This document shows positions 1 to 7,463 of a stretch of 64,000 bases of DNA, piece by piece (position 1 is the first letter of the stretch; each line of letters opens with the position of its first letter). The notes beneath the pieces are model-generated. The model was given only the letters and a program-made list of their open reading frames with translations, searched no databases and had not been told where the DNA came from. The DNA is taken from positions 1-64,000 of the forward strand of contig NZ_PUIC01000016.1 of assembly GCF_022750545.1 (NCBI RefSeq), written 5' to 3'. The translations under genes were made by a program, and so were the position numbers. Source of the DNA: Caulobacter sp. CCUG 60055 (GTDB lineage: Bacteria; Pseudomonadota; Alphaproteobacteria; Caulobacterales; Caulobacteraceae).

Positions 1-118
1 TTTTGCAAGCCGTTTGACAGCATTGCCCCAATTGGAGCAGCGGGGCTTGGCTGGCCAACCGAGCTTGACCCACCCTTGAACATTTCCTCCACTCGGGGTT
101 AGGCCCCTTGAGAAACGG
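1..118. other. No gene seen at window edge
   Basis: This stretch carries no supportable ORF on either strand. It probably belongs to the same decayed mobile-element sequence as the IS3-type relic that follows, but nothing in it is recognisable on its own. Confidence 0.4.
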
Positions 119-121
119 CGA

Positions 122-205
122 GCGAGTCTTACGGAAGAACAGATCATCTGGATCTTTCGGGAGAACTAGGCCGGGACGAGGGCAACGCGAGTTGGTCGCC
201 AGTCT
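122..205 (+). pseudogene. Relic of IS3-family transposase OrfA, N-terminal end
   Basis: Reading from position 122 gives ASLTEEQIIWIFREN, then a stop codon, then AGTRATRV. This matches the start of IS3-family OrfA (the TEEQII...RE.EAG pattern at the front of its helix-turn-helix), interrupted by an in-frame stop. No OrfB, no initiation region and no terminal repeats are visible, so it is only a scar. It supports the view that the left part of the window is mobile or island DNA. The match is short, so the call is moderate. Confidence 0.5.
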
Positions 206-210
206 AAGCG

Positions 211-639
211 TCAGGGCTGGGCGGTAAGTCCGGCGGCGGCGATGCCGGCCAGAGCGCAAGCTTCGTCATTGTCGGAGCTGTCGCCAGTAACGCCAACCGC
301 GCCGATGGGGCGGCTGGACGCGCCGATCACAATCACTCCGCCGGCGGCGGGAATGATTCCGCCCGGCGCGATCGCCTCCAGCGCGGAGATGAAGCTCGGC
401 CGCTCGGCCGCCATTTGCCCGATCTGGCGAGACGAGACGCCAATCGCCAGCGCGCCCGACGCCTTGGCCATTGCAATCTGCGGCCGCAGGGTCGAGGCGG
501 CGTCCTGGCGCTGGAAGGCGATCAAGTGGCCGCCGGCATCCAGAACCGCGATGCTTAGCGGCTTGAGCCCCAACTCGCGCGCCTTGGCGAGGCCGCCCGA
601 GATGATTGCATTGGCTTGATCAATGCCGATTTGGCCCAT
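211..639 (-). CDS. GlcG/HbpS-like (DUF336) protein
   Basis: The 142-residue protein has the compact GlcG/HbpS fold pattern. It has an N-terminal helix (about 5-25), the strand LSIAVLDAGGHLIAFQR (about 28-44), a helix with ASTLRPQIAMAKA, and a glycine-rich end (GGVIVIGASSRPIGAVGVTG) typical of this family. Some family members bind haem or cobalamin, others sit beside glycolate or diol genes, and the exact role is usually unknown. No signal peptide is seen, so it is probably cytoplasmic. It is the last gene of the minus-strand cluster, 64 bases after the hydrolase gene upstream, and could be an accessory protein of that pathway. The ATG at 639 is the only reasonable start. Confidence 0.75.
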   Translation of the reverse strand: MGQIGIDQANAIISGGLAKARELGLKPLSIAVLDAGGHLIAFQRQDAASTLRPQIAMAKASGALAIGVSSRQIGQMAAERPSFISALEAIAPGGIIPAAGGVIVIGASSRPIGAVGVTGDSSDNDEACALAGIAAAGLTAQP

Positions 640-703
640 GTCTCGTTTCCGATAACTAAGTGACGGGCGCGAAGCGCTGAACCTTCCCCACGCGCCCCAG
701 CCT

Positions 704-2644
704 TCAGTAATTTAGGCTGAGGGTCAGGACGTTCCAGTTGAGGATCAGCGCTCCGCTAGTCAGCGCGGCGACGGCGATCACAGCCGACCAAAGGCGCGCT
801 CGGGCGCTCACGCGCGATAAGGTCCAAAGGCGCACGGCGCGATAGAGCATCATCGCAAGCAGCAAGAGGTCGGCAAGCGCGACGGCCTGAAGCAGGCGCA
901 CCACCCAATCCATCGCCGAAGACATCAGCTCCAGATGGAACAGGCCGCCGACCAGGGCCGCTGGCCATGCCGCCAAGACGATCACGTTGACGGCGCAGCC
1001 TACGACGACCAAGGCGCCCATCTTGGGCTCGCCCTGAGCGAACTCGGCTGAAGGCCTGCGCAGGCGACAGACGGCCGCAGAGATCAGATGGATTAAGCAA
1101 ACAAGGACGCTGAAGCCGAACAGGGCCAAGTTTACATTGCGGTTTTCCCACCATCCGGCGCGGTCGAATTCGCTGACGCCGATATCGGCTCCGATCAGTT
1201 TGGAGATCCGTCCAGACCCATTCGTCCGAAACTCCAACATCTCGTCGCCCTGCGGGTCACGATAGACGAGCGGGCGGACGTTCACCCAATGCTTCGGCCG
1301 CCCTGCGGACGTATCAAGGCCGCTTACGGTGATCGAGCCGTCAGGATAGGATTTCACCGTCTTCTCCCGGACGATGGACAGCAACCTGAGGATGGTCGCA
1401 TCTGCTCGCCGATTTGAGCGGTAAGCGCCAGCGACATGTTCATGCGCGAACCCAGGTTGCATAGCCGCTGGAATACTGGATGGGTCTTCCCGCGGGTAGT
1501 AGCGATCCATAAGCCCCTGCAGCACGCGCGGCTCGAACGTCCGGTCCTTGCCGCTGCTTTCAACGATGAAAAAGCCAAATCCCTCCCGAGGCGCCACCGC
1601 AAAATAGGCGAGAAACTGTAGCGTCGCGCCCCCATGGATCAGCACGCGCCGGCCGTTCAGGCGGACCTCGTCGAAACCTAGCGCCATACCCCCGACGCCG
1701 CCGGCGCCTGGAATCTGTATGGTCTGCATCCGCGCCATGGTCGCCGGCGTCAGTATGGCGCGCCCATCCACCTGCCCCCCCTGCAGGTTTGCCTTGAGAA
1801 AACGGCTCATATCCTGAGCCGTAGTCGAAAGCGCCCCGGCCGGTGCGATCGCCACATATTCGAACGGCGACGGCGCGGCGCTCCCCGCAGCATAGGCCCT
1901 GGCGATTGTCGTATCAGGCCTTGGCGGCGGCGGTTGAATAAACGTCGATCGGGTCATCCCCAGCGGCGTGAAGATGTTCTCGGCGACGTACTGGTCGAAG
2001 GGCTTGCCGGAAATGCGCTGGACGACATAGCCGGCAAGCGTCATTCCGTAGTTGGAATAGGCCACGACGGCGCCGGGGGGATACGCCCGATGCGGAAGAT
2101 GACTGGCCAATAGGCGGCCCAAGGGCTGAACCCGCCTGGAGTCAAACGTGTAGGTGTCCTTGGATTCATCTTCGAACCCGGCCGTGTGCGTAAGCAAGTT
2201 GCGCATGGTGATTGCTCGCCCGAACTTGGGCTGCACACGAAAATCGAGATAGTCGTTGACGTCCCTGTCGAGATCCAGCCGCCCCTGCTCCACCAGTTGC
2301 ATCGCCGCCGTCGTCACGAAGAGCTTCGACACCGACCCGACCCGAAAGAGCGTAGAGGCGGGATCCGTCGGAACCTTTTTCTGAAGGTCTGCGTAACCAT
2401 AGCCCTTAGCCAGGACCAGTTGGCCGTCCTTGACTACGGCGACTTCGACGCCCGTGATGTGGTCCTGAGCCATCGCGGGGCGAATGACGCCGTCGAGGAA
2501 AGCTTCCACGTCGTCGTGGTCCAGCATTTTGGATGGCGAGACGCCGGCCGCGCGCGCACTGCTTGCCGTCTGCGAACCAGCGTACGGCGCGGCCGCAAGC
2601 AAAACGACTGCGCCAAAAATCGAAAAGGCTCGTGCAGCGAGCAT
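704..2644 (-). CDS. Exported class C beta-lactamase-fold serine hydrolase with C-terminal membrane domain
   Basis: A serine hydrolase of the penicillin-binding/class C beta-lactamase superfamily, 646 residues from the start chosen here. Residues 1-33 form a signal peptide. The catalytic SxxK is Ser104-Val-Ser-Lys107, YxN is Tyr196-Ser-Asn198, and an HGG motif stands for KTG about 150 residues later. The C-terminal 150 residues hold about four hydrophobic helices, so the catalytic domain is probably tethered outside the inner membrane. Family members include D-aminopeptidases, esterases and lasso-peptide isopeptidases as well as beta-lactamases. The longest frame runs to 2737 but would overlap the aldolase gene by 80 bases. 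The ATG at 2644 starts a clean signal peptide 13 bases after that gene ends. The role is probably peptide or amide hydrolysis; the substrate is unknown. Confidence 0.85.
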   Translation of the reverse strand: MLAARAFSIFGAVVLLAAAPYAGSQTASSARAAGVSPSKMLDHDDVEAFLDGVIRPAMAQDHITGVEVAVVKDGQLVLAKGYGYADLQKKVPTDPASTLFRVGSVSKLFVTTAAMQLVEQGRLDLDRDVNDYLDFRVQPKFGRAITMRNLLTHTAGFEDESKDTYTFDSRRVQPLGRLLASHLPHRAYPPGAVVAYSNYGMTLAGYVVQRISGKPFDQYVAENIFTPLGMTRSTFIQPPPPRPDTTIARAYAAGSAAPSPFEYVAIAPAGALSTTAQDMSRFLKANLQGGQVDGRAILTPATMARMQTIQIPGAGGVGGMALGFDEVRLNGRRVLIHGGATLQFLAYFAVAPREGFGFFIVESSGKDRTFEPRVLQGLMDRYYPREDPSSIPAAMQPGFAHEHVAGAYRSNRRADATILRLLSIVREKTVKSYPDGSITVSGLDTSAGRPKHWVNVRPLVYRDPQGDEMLEFRTNGSGRISKLIGADIGVSEFDRAGWWENRNVNLALFGFSVLVCLIHLISAAVCRLRRPSAEFAQGEPKMGALVVVGCAVNVIVLAAWPAALVGGLFHLELMSSAMDWVVRLLQAVALADLLLLAMMLYRAVRLWTLSRVSARARLWSAVIAVAALTSGALILNWNVLTLSLNY

Positions 2645-2657
2645 TCCATTGATCTTT

Positions 2658-3785
2658 TTACGCACGAGCCTTGTCCAATATTTGCGCCAGGCTGTCGATA
2701 ATTTCGGCGTTGGTGAAGTCTTCCGCGCCATCGCCAATCATGAACTCAAGAGCGGCAAAACCAGGAATCTGGGTCGCGGTCGGCTCGTTGAACAACCAGC
2801 TTGCCGTTGATTGGGCGAACGCCAGATGAGCGGCCTGAAGTCGCTGCGGATCGACCGCCACGAACAGATGGAAGGCGTTGCTACGCGGCGGGTCGGGCGT
2901 GACTTTGAAACCAACGGCCTTGAGATCGGCCGCCAGTTCAATGGCGCGCGCCACATAGTCCGCCATTTTGGGCAGATGGGTGTCCAGGCCATGCAGCGCG
3001 GCGACCGTGGACTGGACATTGCGATAGGGCGCGCCGCCATATCGCAGTCGCCAAACCTTGGCCTTGGCCATGAAGTCCGCGTCGCCGGCCAGCATGGCGC
3101 CCGACGGGGCCCCGAGCCCCTTGTACAGCGATATATAGATGGAATCGGCGAGCCCTGCGATTTCAGCGTAGGAACGTCCGAACCAAGGTCCGCTCTCCCA
3201 CAGCCGGGCGCCGTCTATATGAAGCGGGATACCGCGCGCCCGACACCAGTCCGAAATCTCAACGAGTTCCGACCAGGTTGGGAGCTGAAACCCAGCCCGC
3301 CTCAGCGGCAACTCAACCGTGACAGCCCCGATGGGCTCGGCGATGGCGGCGAGGTTCGCGACCGTCATCCCCGCGGACGAGGTGATCGGAATGGCGCTGA
3401 GGCCGCTAAGCCGCTCGATCGCGTCGTTTTCGGCCAGTTGAAGATGACTCTTCGCGTCGACCGCCACCGTCGACGGGCGCGGCGACGTCGCCCAGATCCT
3501 GAGCGCGACCTGCTGGGCGATGACCCCTCGGCTGAAGAACAGCGCCGCCGGCTTGCCGAGCAGTTCGGCGATCCGCCGCCCCAACTCGTCCGCCGCCCCA
3601 CCCACGCCATAAACGTCCCACGGCAGTGCTGCGTATGGGCTGTCCGCAAGCCGGCGAAGCCAAGCGCTTGGCGGCGGCGTGCGATGCAAAACCAAATCGC
3701 GCGTGCAAAGCGCTCGCACCTCGTTCGCCAACTGAGCGTCCGTTAGGTTCTGCGGCGTCTCTACGCCCCTGTCTGGCGCCCTCAC
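2658..3785 (-). CDS. Threonine-aldolase/beta-eliminating-lyase family PLP enzyme
   Basis: A fold-type I PLP enzyme of the low-specificity threonine aldolase group, 375 residues. The Schiff-base lysine is Lys222 in SLYKGLGAPSGA, and the PLP-ring aspartate is Asp191 in HIDGARLWES. Such enzymes cleave beta-hydroxy amino acids to glycine plus an aldehyde. The open frame continues far upstream, but that part is a shadow of the dipeptidase gene. The supported start is the GTG at 3785, whose GTGA overlaps the TGA of the dipeptidase, showing translational coupling. In this cluster it could break a beta-hydroxy amino acid released by the dipeptidase and hydrolases. The family is sure, the substrate is inferred. 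Confidence 0.88.
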   Translation of the reverse strand: MRAPDRGVETPQNLTDAQLANEVRALCTRDLVLHRTPPPSAWLRRLADSPYAALPWDVYGVGGAADELGRRIAELLGKPAALFFSRGVIAQQVALRIWATSPRPSTVAVDAKSHLQLAENDAIERLSGLSAIPITSSAGMTVANLAAIAEPIGAVTVELPLRRAGFQLPTWSELVEISDWCRARGIPLHIDGARLWESGPWFGRSYAEIAGLADSIYISLYKGLGAPSGAMLAGDADFMAKAKVWRLRYGGAPYRNVQSTVAALHGLDTHLPKMADYVARAIELAADLKAVGFKVTPDPPRSNAFHLFVAVDPQRLQAAHLAFAQSTASWLFNEPTATQIPGFAALEFMIGDGAEDFTNAEIIDSLAQILDKARA

Positions 3786-4852
3786 CGCCACGTCTCCGCC
3801 AGAACCCGGGCGAAGTTGCCGCCGAGGATCAGGCCGATGTCGCCGAAGCCGTATCCGCGACGACGCAAGCCGGCGACGATGTCGAACGTACGCTGCGGAT
3901 GATCGAGACCCTCGATATCCAACCGCTCGCGGAAGCGGTATTTTGGTCCCATGCCGTCGATGATCCGCCCCCGTGTCAGCGGGTCCAACCTGTCCCAGCC
4001 GTCCAGGTCCGTATCGCTGCCGATGCCGACGTGCTCGACGCCGACCAGCTTGATCACGTGTTCGCAGTGGTCGAGCCAATGTTCGATCGTCGTCGGCTCC
4101 TGTTCGGATACGAAGTTGCGGAGGATCGTCATCCCGATCACCCCGCCCTTGCGCGCCAGGGCCAGGATCGCCTCGTCGGTCTTGCCGCGCGGGTGGCCGG
4201 GGACCAGCGCGCGGCAATTGGCGTGCGTAATCAGGACGGGGCCCTTCGACGCTTCGATAGCGTCCATAGTCGTCCGATCGCCGCAGTGAGACAGGTCGAC
4301 GGTCATGCCGACCTCATTCATTCGCTCGACCATGGCCACGCCAAGGTCGGACAAGCCGCAATCCACCCGCTCGGTGCACCCCGATCCCAACGGGGTAAGA
4401 GTGTTGTAAGTCAGCTGGCAGACGCGCTGCCCCAGCGCGTAGAATATCTCCACGTCGTCTACGGACTGCAGATGGTATGCGGATTGGGTGCCAAGAATGA
4501 TCCCGATCCGTTCGGAGGCGACGATTCGATCGAAGTCGTCCGGCTCATCGATGCGAGCAAGATAGTCGCCATTGGAGGCGATAACGCCGTTCCAAGCGGC
4601 CAGGTAGCCTAACACATCTTCATAGGGCCTGACCTTGTTGCGCCCATAGGAGACGTGGAACACCTTTATCCCCGAGGCCCTTATCTTCCGATAATCGTCA
4701 ACCGAGAACGACGCTGCATTCTTGAGCCACGATGTCGTGCGCCCGTTGTTGAGGCCCAGCGGGCACAACATATCGATGGTGAGAGACGCATTCACGCCCC
4801 GAGTTACGTCGGACGGATAGCGCTCCGCGCCTTCGACTTGGACGGAACTCAT
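3782..4852 (-). CDS. Peptidase M19 (renal dipeptidase) family protein
   Basis: The 356-residue protein matches the M19 metallo-dipeptidase TIM barrel: VDLSHCGDRTT and ITHANCRAL carry the two distal histidine ligands, followed by HVGIGSDTDLDG and a C-terminal GGNFARVL. M19 enzymes cleave dipeptides, often accepting a D-residue on the C-terminal side. The usual N-terminal HxD motif is replaced by IDMLCP, and the usual bridging Glu region reads GTQSAYHL, so the second metal may be absent, as in a divergent M19 subgroup. There is no signal peptide. The ATG overlaps the end of the upstream hydrolase (ATGA, 4849-4852) and the stop overlaps the aldolase start, so the three genes are coupled. Confidence 0.88.
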   Translation of the reverse strand: MSSVQVEGAERYPSDVTRGVNASLTIDMLCPLGLNNGRTTSWLKNAASFSVDDYRKIRASGIKVFHVSYGRNKVRPYEDVLGYLAAWNGVIASNGDYLARIDEPDDFDRIVASERIGIILGTQSAYHLQSVDDVEIFYALGQRVCQLTYNTLTPLGSGCTERVDCGLSDLGVAMVERMNEVGMTVDLSHCGDRTTMDAIEASKGPVLITHANCRALVPGHPRGKTDEAILALARKGGVIGMTILRNFVSEQEPTTIEHWLDHCEHVIKLVGVEHVGIGSDTDLDGWDRLDPLTRGRIIDGMGPKYRFRERLDIEGLDHPQRTFDIVAGLRRRGYGFGDIGLILGGNFARVLAETWR

Positions 4853-6252
4853 GCTTCCCTCGCGAAGTTGCGAACTCGGACGAGCATCAATCGGGGAATT
4901 CCCCGCTCGTCCTCGTCGTGGAATACGACGCCGTCCGGGGACGACAATCCGGGGGTCAACATGCGAAATCCCCTCGGCGACACCGGCTCCAGTTCGGTCG
5001 TCTGGTCGCCCTTGGCGGCGTCCCCAGGGCTCGCTGTGTCAAACGAGCGCAAGAACAGCCGCCCGTCCCGCTGGAACACCTCGATCGTCGTGGAAAGGCT
5101 TCGGTAGCGCCCGGCGAGCTTGGCGGCGTCCACCCGATCCATGTCGATGGCCGGCGGCGGCTTCGCCATCTCAACCCCGCCCAGGTCGCGAAAAAATTCG
5201 CTGAATACGCTGTGGAATAGCTCCTTAGGGCGTGTCAGCGCATTGGCGAACAGGATCATCGCCATGCGTCTGTGGGGCAACACCCGGAGGAACGAGGCCT
5301 GGCCAGTCGTGCCACCGTCGTGACCATAAACCGGCTGACCACTCCACGAGGACAGCACCCAGCCCAGTCCGCGAGCTTGCAACGCCCATTGAGGCGAAGG
5401 CAGCAGCCCCTCGATGCTCTGCATCGCAGCGACCGACTCAGGACTGAGCAAGATCTGCCCGGATGCGTTGCGACCACCATCAAGATGCATGCGCGCGAAC
5501 AACATCAGATCCGCAAGCGCCGCTACGACCGTCGAGCCTGCCGGCGCCAGTGACACAGGCAGGTAGGTCTTTGAAACCACGCCGACCTTTCTTGTCTGCG
5601 GATCGACAACATGTCCGACTGCAACCCGTTCCTTGACGACCTCGTCCAGCCGCGTCAGAAGCCGCCGGGCTCCCAGGGGAACAACCAGTCGCTCCCGTAG
5701 GGCCGCGGCCCAACTCAGGCCCGTCATACGCTCGATTAGCCGTCCAAGAACGCTGTAGCCGAAGTTGCAGTACGACACTGCTCGGCCGGGAGCATGAATC
5801 TGAGTAAGCGACTGCCCAGCCGCGACATATCGTTGGAGCGCGCTATCGTCGTCCCCCGTATCGAGGAAGAGGTCACCCTCAACGCCGCTCATATGGCTAA
5901 GTAATTGACGGGGCGTGACCGTTGCCGTCGCCTCTGCATCAGCAACACAAAACTCAGGCAGGTAAGACACGACCGGCCGGTCAATGTCGATTAGCCCCTG
6001 ATCCACCAACTGCATAACCAACGTCGCCGTGAGCATCTTGGTAATCGAGCCGATCTGGAAAACTGAATCGGCAGTGACCGGCACGCGGGTGTCTACGCTC
6101 AGCACCCCCGTTGCGGCTTCGTAAAGACGATCGTCGATCCAGATCGCGGCGGCAGCGCCGGGCACCTCGGTCAACACCGCATTGTCCGCCAGGCATTCCG
6201 ACAAACGCCGTTGAATGCGAGCAGGCGTCATGCCGCCCTCGTCGGATTGCAC
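4849..6252 (-). CDS. Cytoplasmic class C beta-lactamase-fold hydrolase
   Basis: A 467-residue serine hydrolase with SxxK at Ser69-Ile-Thr-Lys72, a YCN triad near residue 167 and HDGGTTG as the third motif, the set used by esterase and D-aminopeptidase members. A C-terminal lipocalin-like segment follows (about 370-467). No signal peptide is visible, unlike the second homologue in this operon, so the two may act on the same compound in different compartments. Translation starts at a GTG (6252) preceded by a strong GGGAGGGG eight bases away. It is the first gene of the coupled enzyme operon and its promoter region carries a likely operator at 6320-6333. Confidence 0.85.
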   Translation of the reverse strand: MQSDEGGMTPARIQRRLSECLADNAVLTEVPGAAAAIWIDDRLYEAATGVLSVDTRVPVTADSVFQIGSITKMLTATLVMQLVDQGLIDIDRPVVSYLPEFCVADAEATATVTPRQLLSHMSGVEGDLFLDTGDDDSALQRYVAAGQSLTQIHAPGRAVSYCNFGYSVLGRLIERMTGLSWAAALRERLVVPLGARRLLTRLDEVVKERVAVGHVVDPQTRKVGVVSKTYLPVSLAPAGSTVVAALADLMLFARMHLDGGRNASGQILLSPESVAAMQSIEGLLPSPQWALQARGLGWVLSSWSGQPVYGHDGGTTGQASFLRVLPHRRMAMILFANALTRPKELFHSVFSEFFRDLGGVEMAKPPPAIDMDRVDAAKLAGRYRSLSTTIEVFQRDGRLFLRSFDTASPGDAAKGDQTTELEPVSPRGFRMLTPGLSSPDGVVFHDEDERGIPRLMLVRVRNFAREA

Positions 6253-6558
6253 ATGCCGAACCCCTCCCTATCCGACCGCGCCACCGCCGCCCATTAGGGA
6301 CGCGGCTGATGGCTTTTAAATACAGTTATGTATGGACAGAGAGCGCATATTCCCTCGCCCTGTCAACGCCTAAGGCGCATGCCGCGACGTATCGATGGTT
6401 GCGGGCGACAGATGGAGGCAGGCTGCGGTCGGCGTGCGCTCAAGCCGTCATCCGCGCCCAGTCAGTCAGTGTTTGAAATTCACGAGGAGGGTGTCGGCCC
6501 GCCGGGGCGAAACCGAACGCCGAGTCGCAGAAACATGACCTTGTCGAGGCTGGGAAGC
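6253..6558. promoter_or_regulatory. Promoter region of the hydrolase-dipeptidase operon
   Basis: This non-coding gap between the TetR gene and the hydrolase operon is AT-rich around 6310-6370, unlike its surroundings. It contains the inverted repeat described at 6320-6333 and no ORF that resembles a gene. The operon promoter probably lies here on the minus strand, but a -35/-10 pair cannot be fixed with certainty. Confidence 0.5.
6320..6333. promoter_or_regulatory. Putative TetR operator upstream of the hydrolase operon
   Basis: The sequence ATACA-GTTA-TGTAT is an inverted repeat with 5-base arms. A closely related site, ATACATATATGAAT, sits at 10303-10316 upstream of the TonB receptor gene of the same cluster, agreeing at ATACAnnTATGnAT. 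Two matching sites in front of the two transcription units that flank the TetR gene suggest that TetR controls both. Confidence 0.5.
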
Positions 6559-7170
6559 TCAGGCTTCGCTATCGCGGCCGATCAGGACTCGTGAGTAAAG
6601 CTGATAGCCCTGCAACCTAGCCGCCTTCGACTCTTTAATCGCCAAAGCGTAGTAGCCTACTTGATGATAGTAGGTCACTCGGGCTCGGATCATCGCCTCG
6701 TCCATCTCATAGCCGAGGTTCAAGAAAATATTGGCCACCGCGCGAATACGCTGCTCGTCGATGCGCCGCACCGTCTGCGCCACTTTCGAATCCAACCGCG
6801 CCCAATCGCGTACAGCAGAATCGTACGCCGGCGAATATCGCCGCTCATCGAGCCAAGTCTTCACCAGCGCGCGGTACTGCGCAACGCCATCGGGCTGATC
6901 GTTCTCAATAGCCTTAATTAGCGGCTCGGTGTTGTTCTCCACCCAGTCGGCGAGAAGGCCATCCAGGAGATCCTTCCTGTCCTTGAAATGCCAGTAAAAA
7001 CCACCCCGTGTAATGGCCAAATCGGCGGCCAAACGTTCCACTTTAACCGAGGCCACGCCGCCGCGAATAAGCGCCTTCCGAGCCGCACGGAGCCAATCCT
7101 CACGAGTGAAGCGCGGACGGGCGTCTTCACGTTGACGTCGGCGCCAAGCGGTCACTCTATCATTAGCCAT
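6559..7170 (-). CDS. TetR-family transcriptional regulator of the peptide cluster
   Basis: The 203-residue protein has a TetR helix-turn-helix at about residues 22-72 (FTREDWLRAARKALIRGGV ... AADLAITRGGFYWHFKDRKDLL) followed by an all-helical ligand domain. It lies between the TonB receptor and the hydrolase operon, all on the same strand, so it most likely represses these units until the imported substrate binds. Related inverted repeats stand upstream of both neighbours but not directly upstream of the gene itself. Confidence 0.9.
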   Translation of the reverse strand: MANDRVTAWRRRQREDARPRFTREDWLRAARKALIRGGVASVKVERLAADLAITRGGFYWHFKDRKDLLDGLLADWVENNTEPLIKAIENDQPDGVAQYRALVKTWLDERRYSPAYDSAVRDWARLDSKVAQTVRRIDEQRIRAVANIFLNLGYEMDEAMIRARVTYYHQVGYYALAIKESKAARLQGYQLYSRVLIGRDSEA

Positions 7171-7463
7171 TAGGCAAACTTAGGCCGGTGCGAAGATTCT
7201 GTCACCCCACTCCCACAGCGTTGCGCTCTTGCAAGAGCGCAACGCAAACGGGTTTGTAAGGTAGACCCATACTCTCCCATCAACCGTCTACAGAAGCAGC
7301 GATTTCGCACATGACTTCCCTGATCGCCACAGCTCTGAGACGATTACATTCCTTAATTTCACTATGCGCGCCGCAGCCGCATCGCAAACCGTTGGAACCG
7401 TACACTTTCGCCACTTGGCGAAATCACAAATATAGACCGAACACTCAATAAATCGCCCAATAT
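7171..7463. other. Intergenic region with two strong palindromes
   Basis: There is no gene here. The gap between the receptor gene and the TetR gene contains a 28-base perfect palindrome (7218-7245) and a second inverted repeat, TTTCGCCA-CT-TGGCGAAA (7406-7423). Neither is followed by a T-run on either strand, so they are not typical intrinsic terminators. The second could be an operator for the TetR gene. Confidence 0.5.
7218..7245. repeat. 28-base perfect palindrome
   Basis: GCGTTGCGCTCTTG is followed at once by its exact reverse complement, with no loop. On either strand it would form a long hairpin, but no T-tract follows, so a Rho-independent terminator is unlikely. A protein site or a mobile-element remnant is possible. 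Confidence 0.6.

Noticed and set aside
3786-4217. N-terminal extension of the aldolase-like frame
   Set aside because: It is arginine- and proline-rich, lies fully inside the dipeptidase gene in another frame and matches no PLP-enzyme sequence; the GTG at 3785 is a better start.
7218-7245. Rho-independent terminator of the TonB receptor
   Set aside because: No T-tract on either strand and it lies more than 200 bases after the stop codon.
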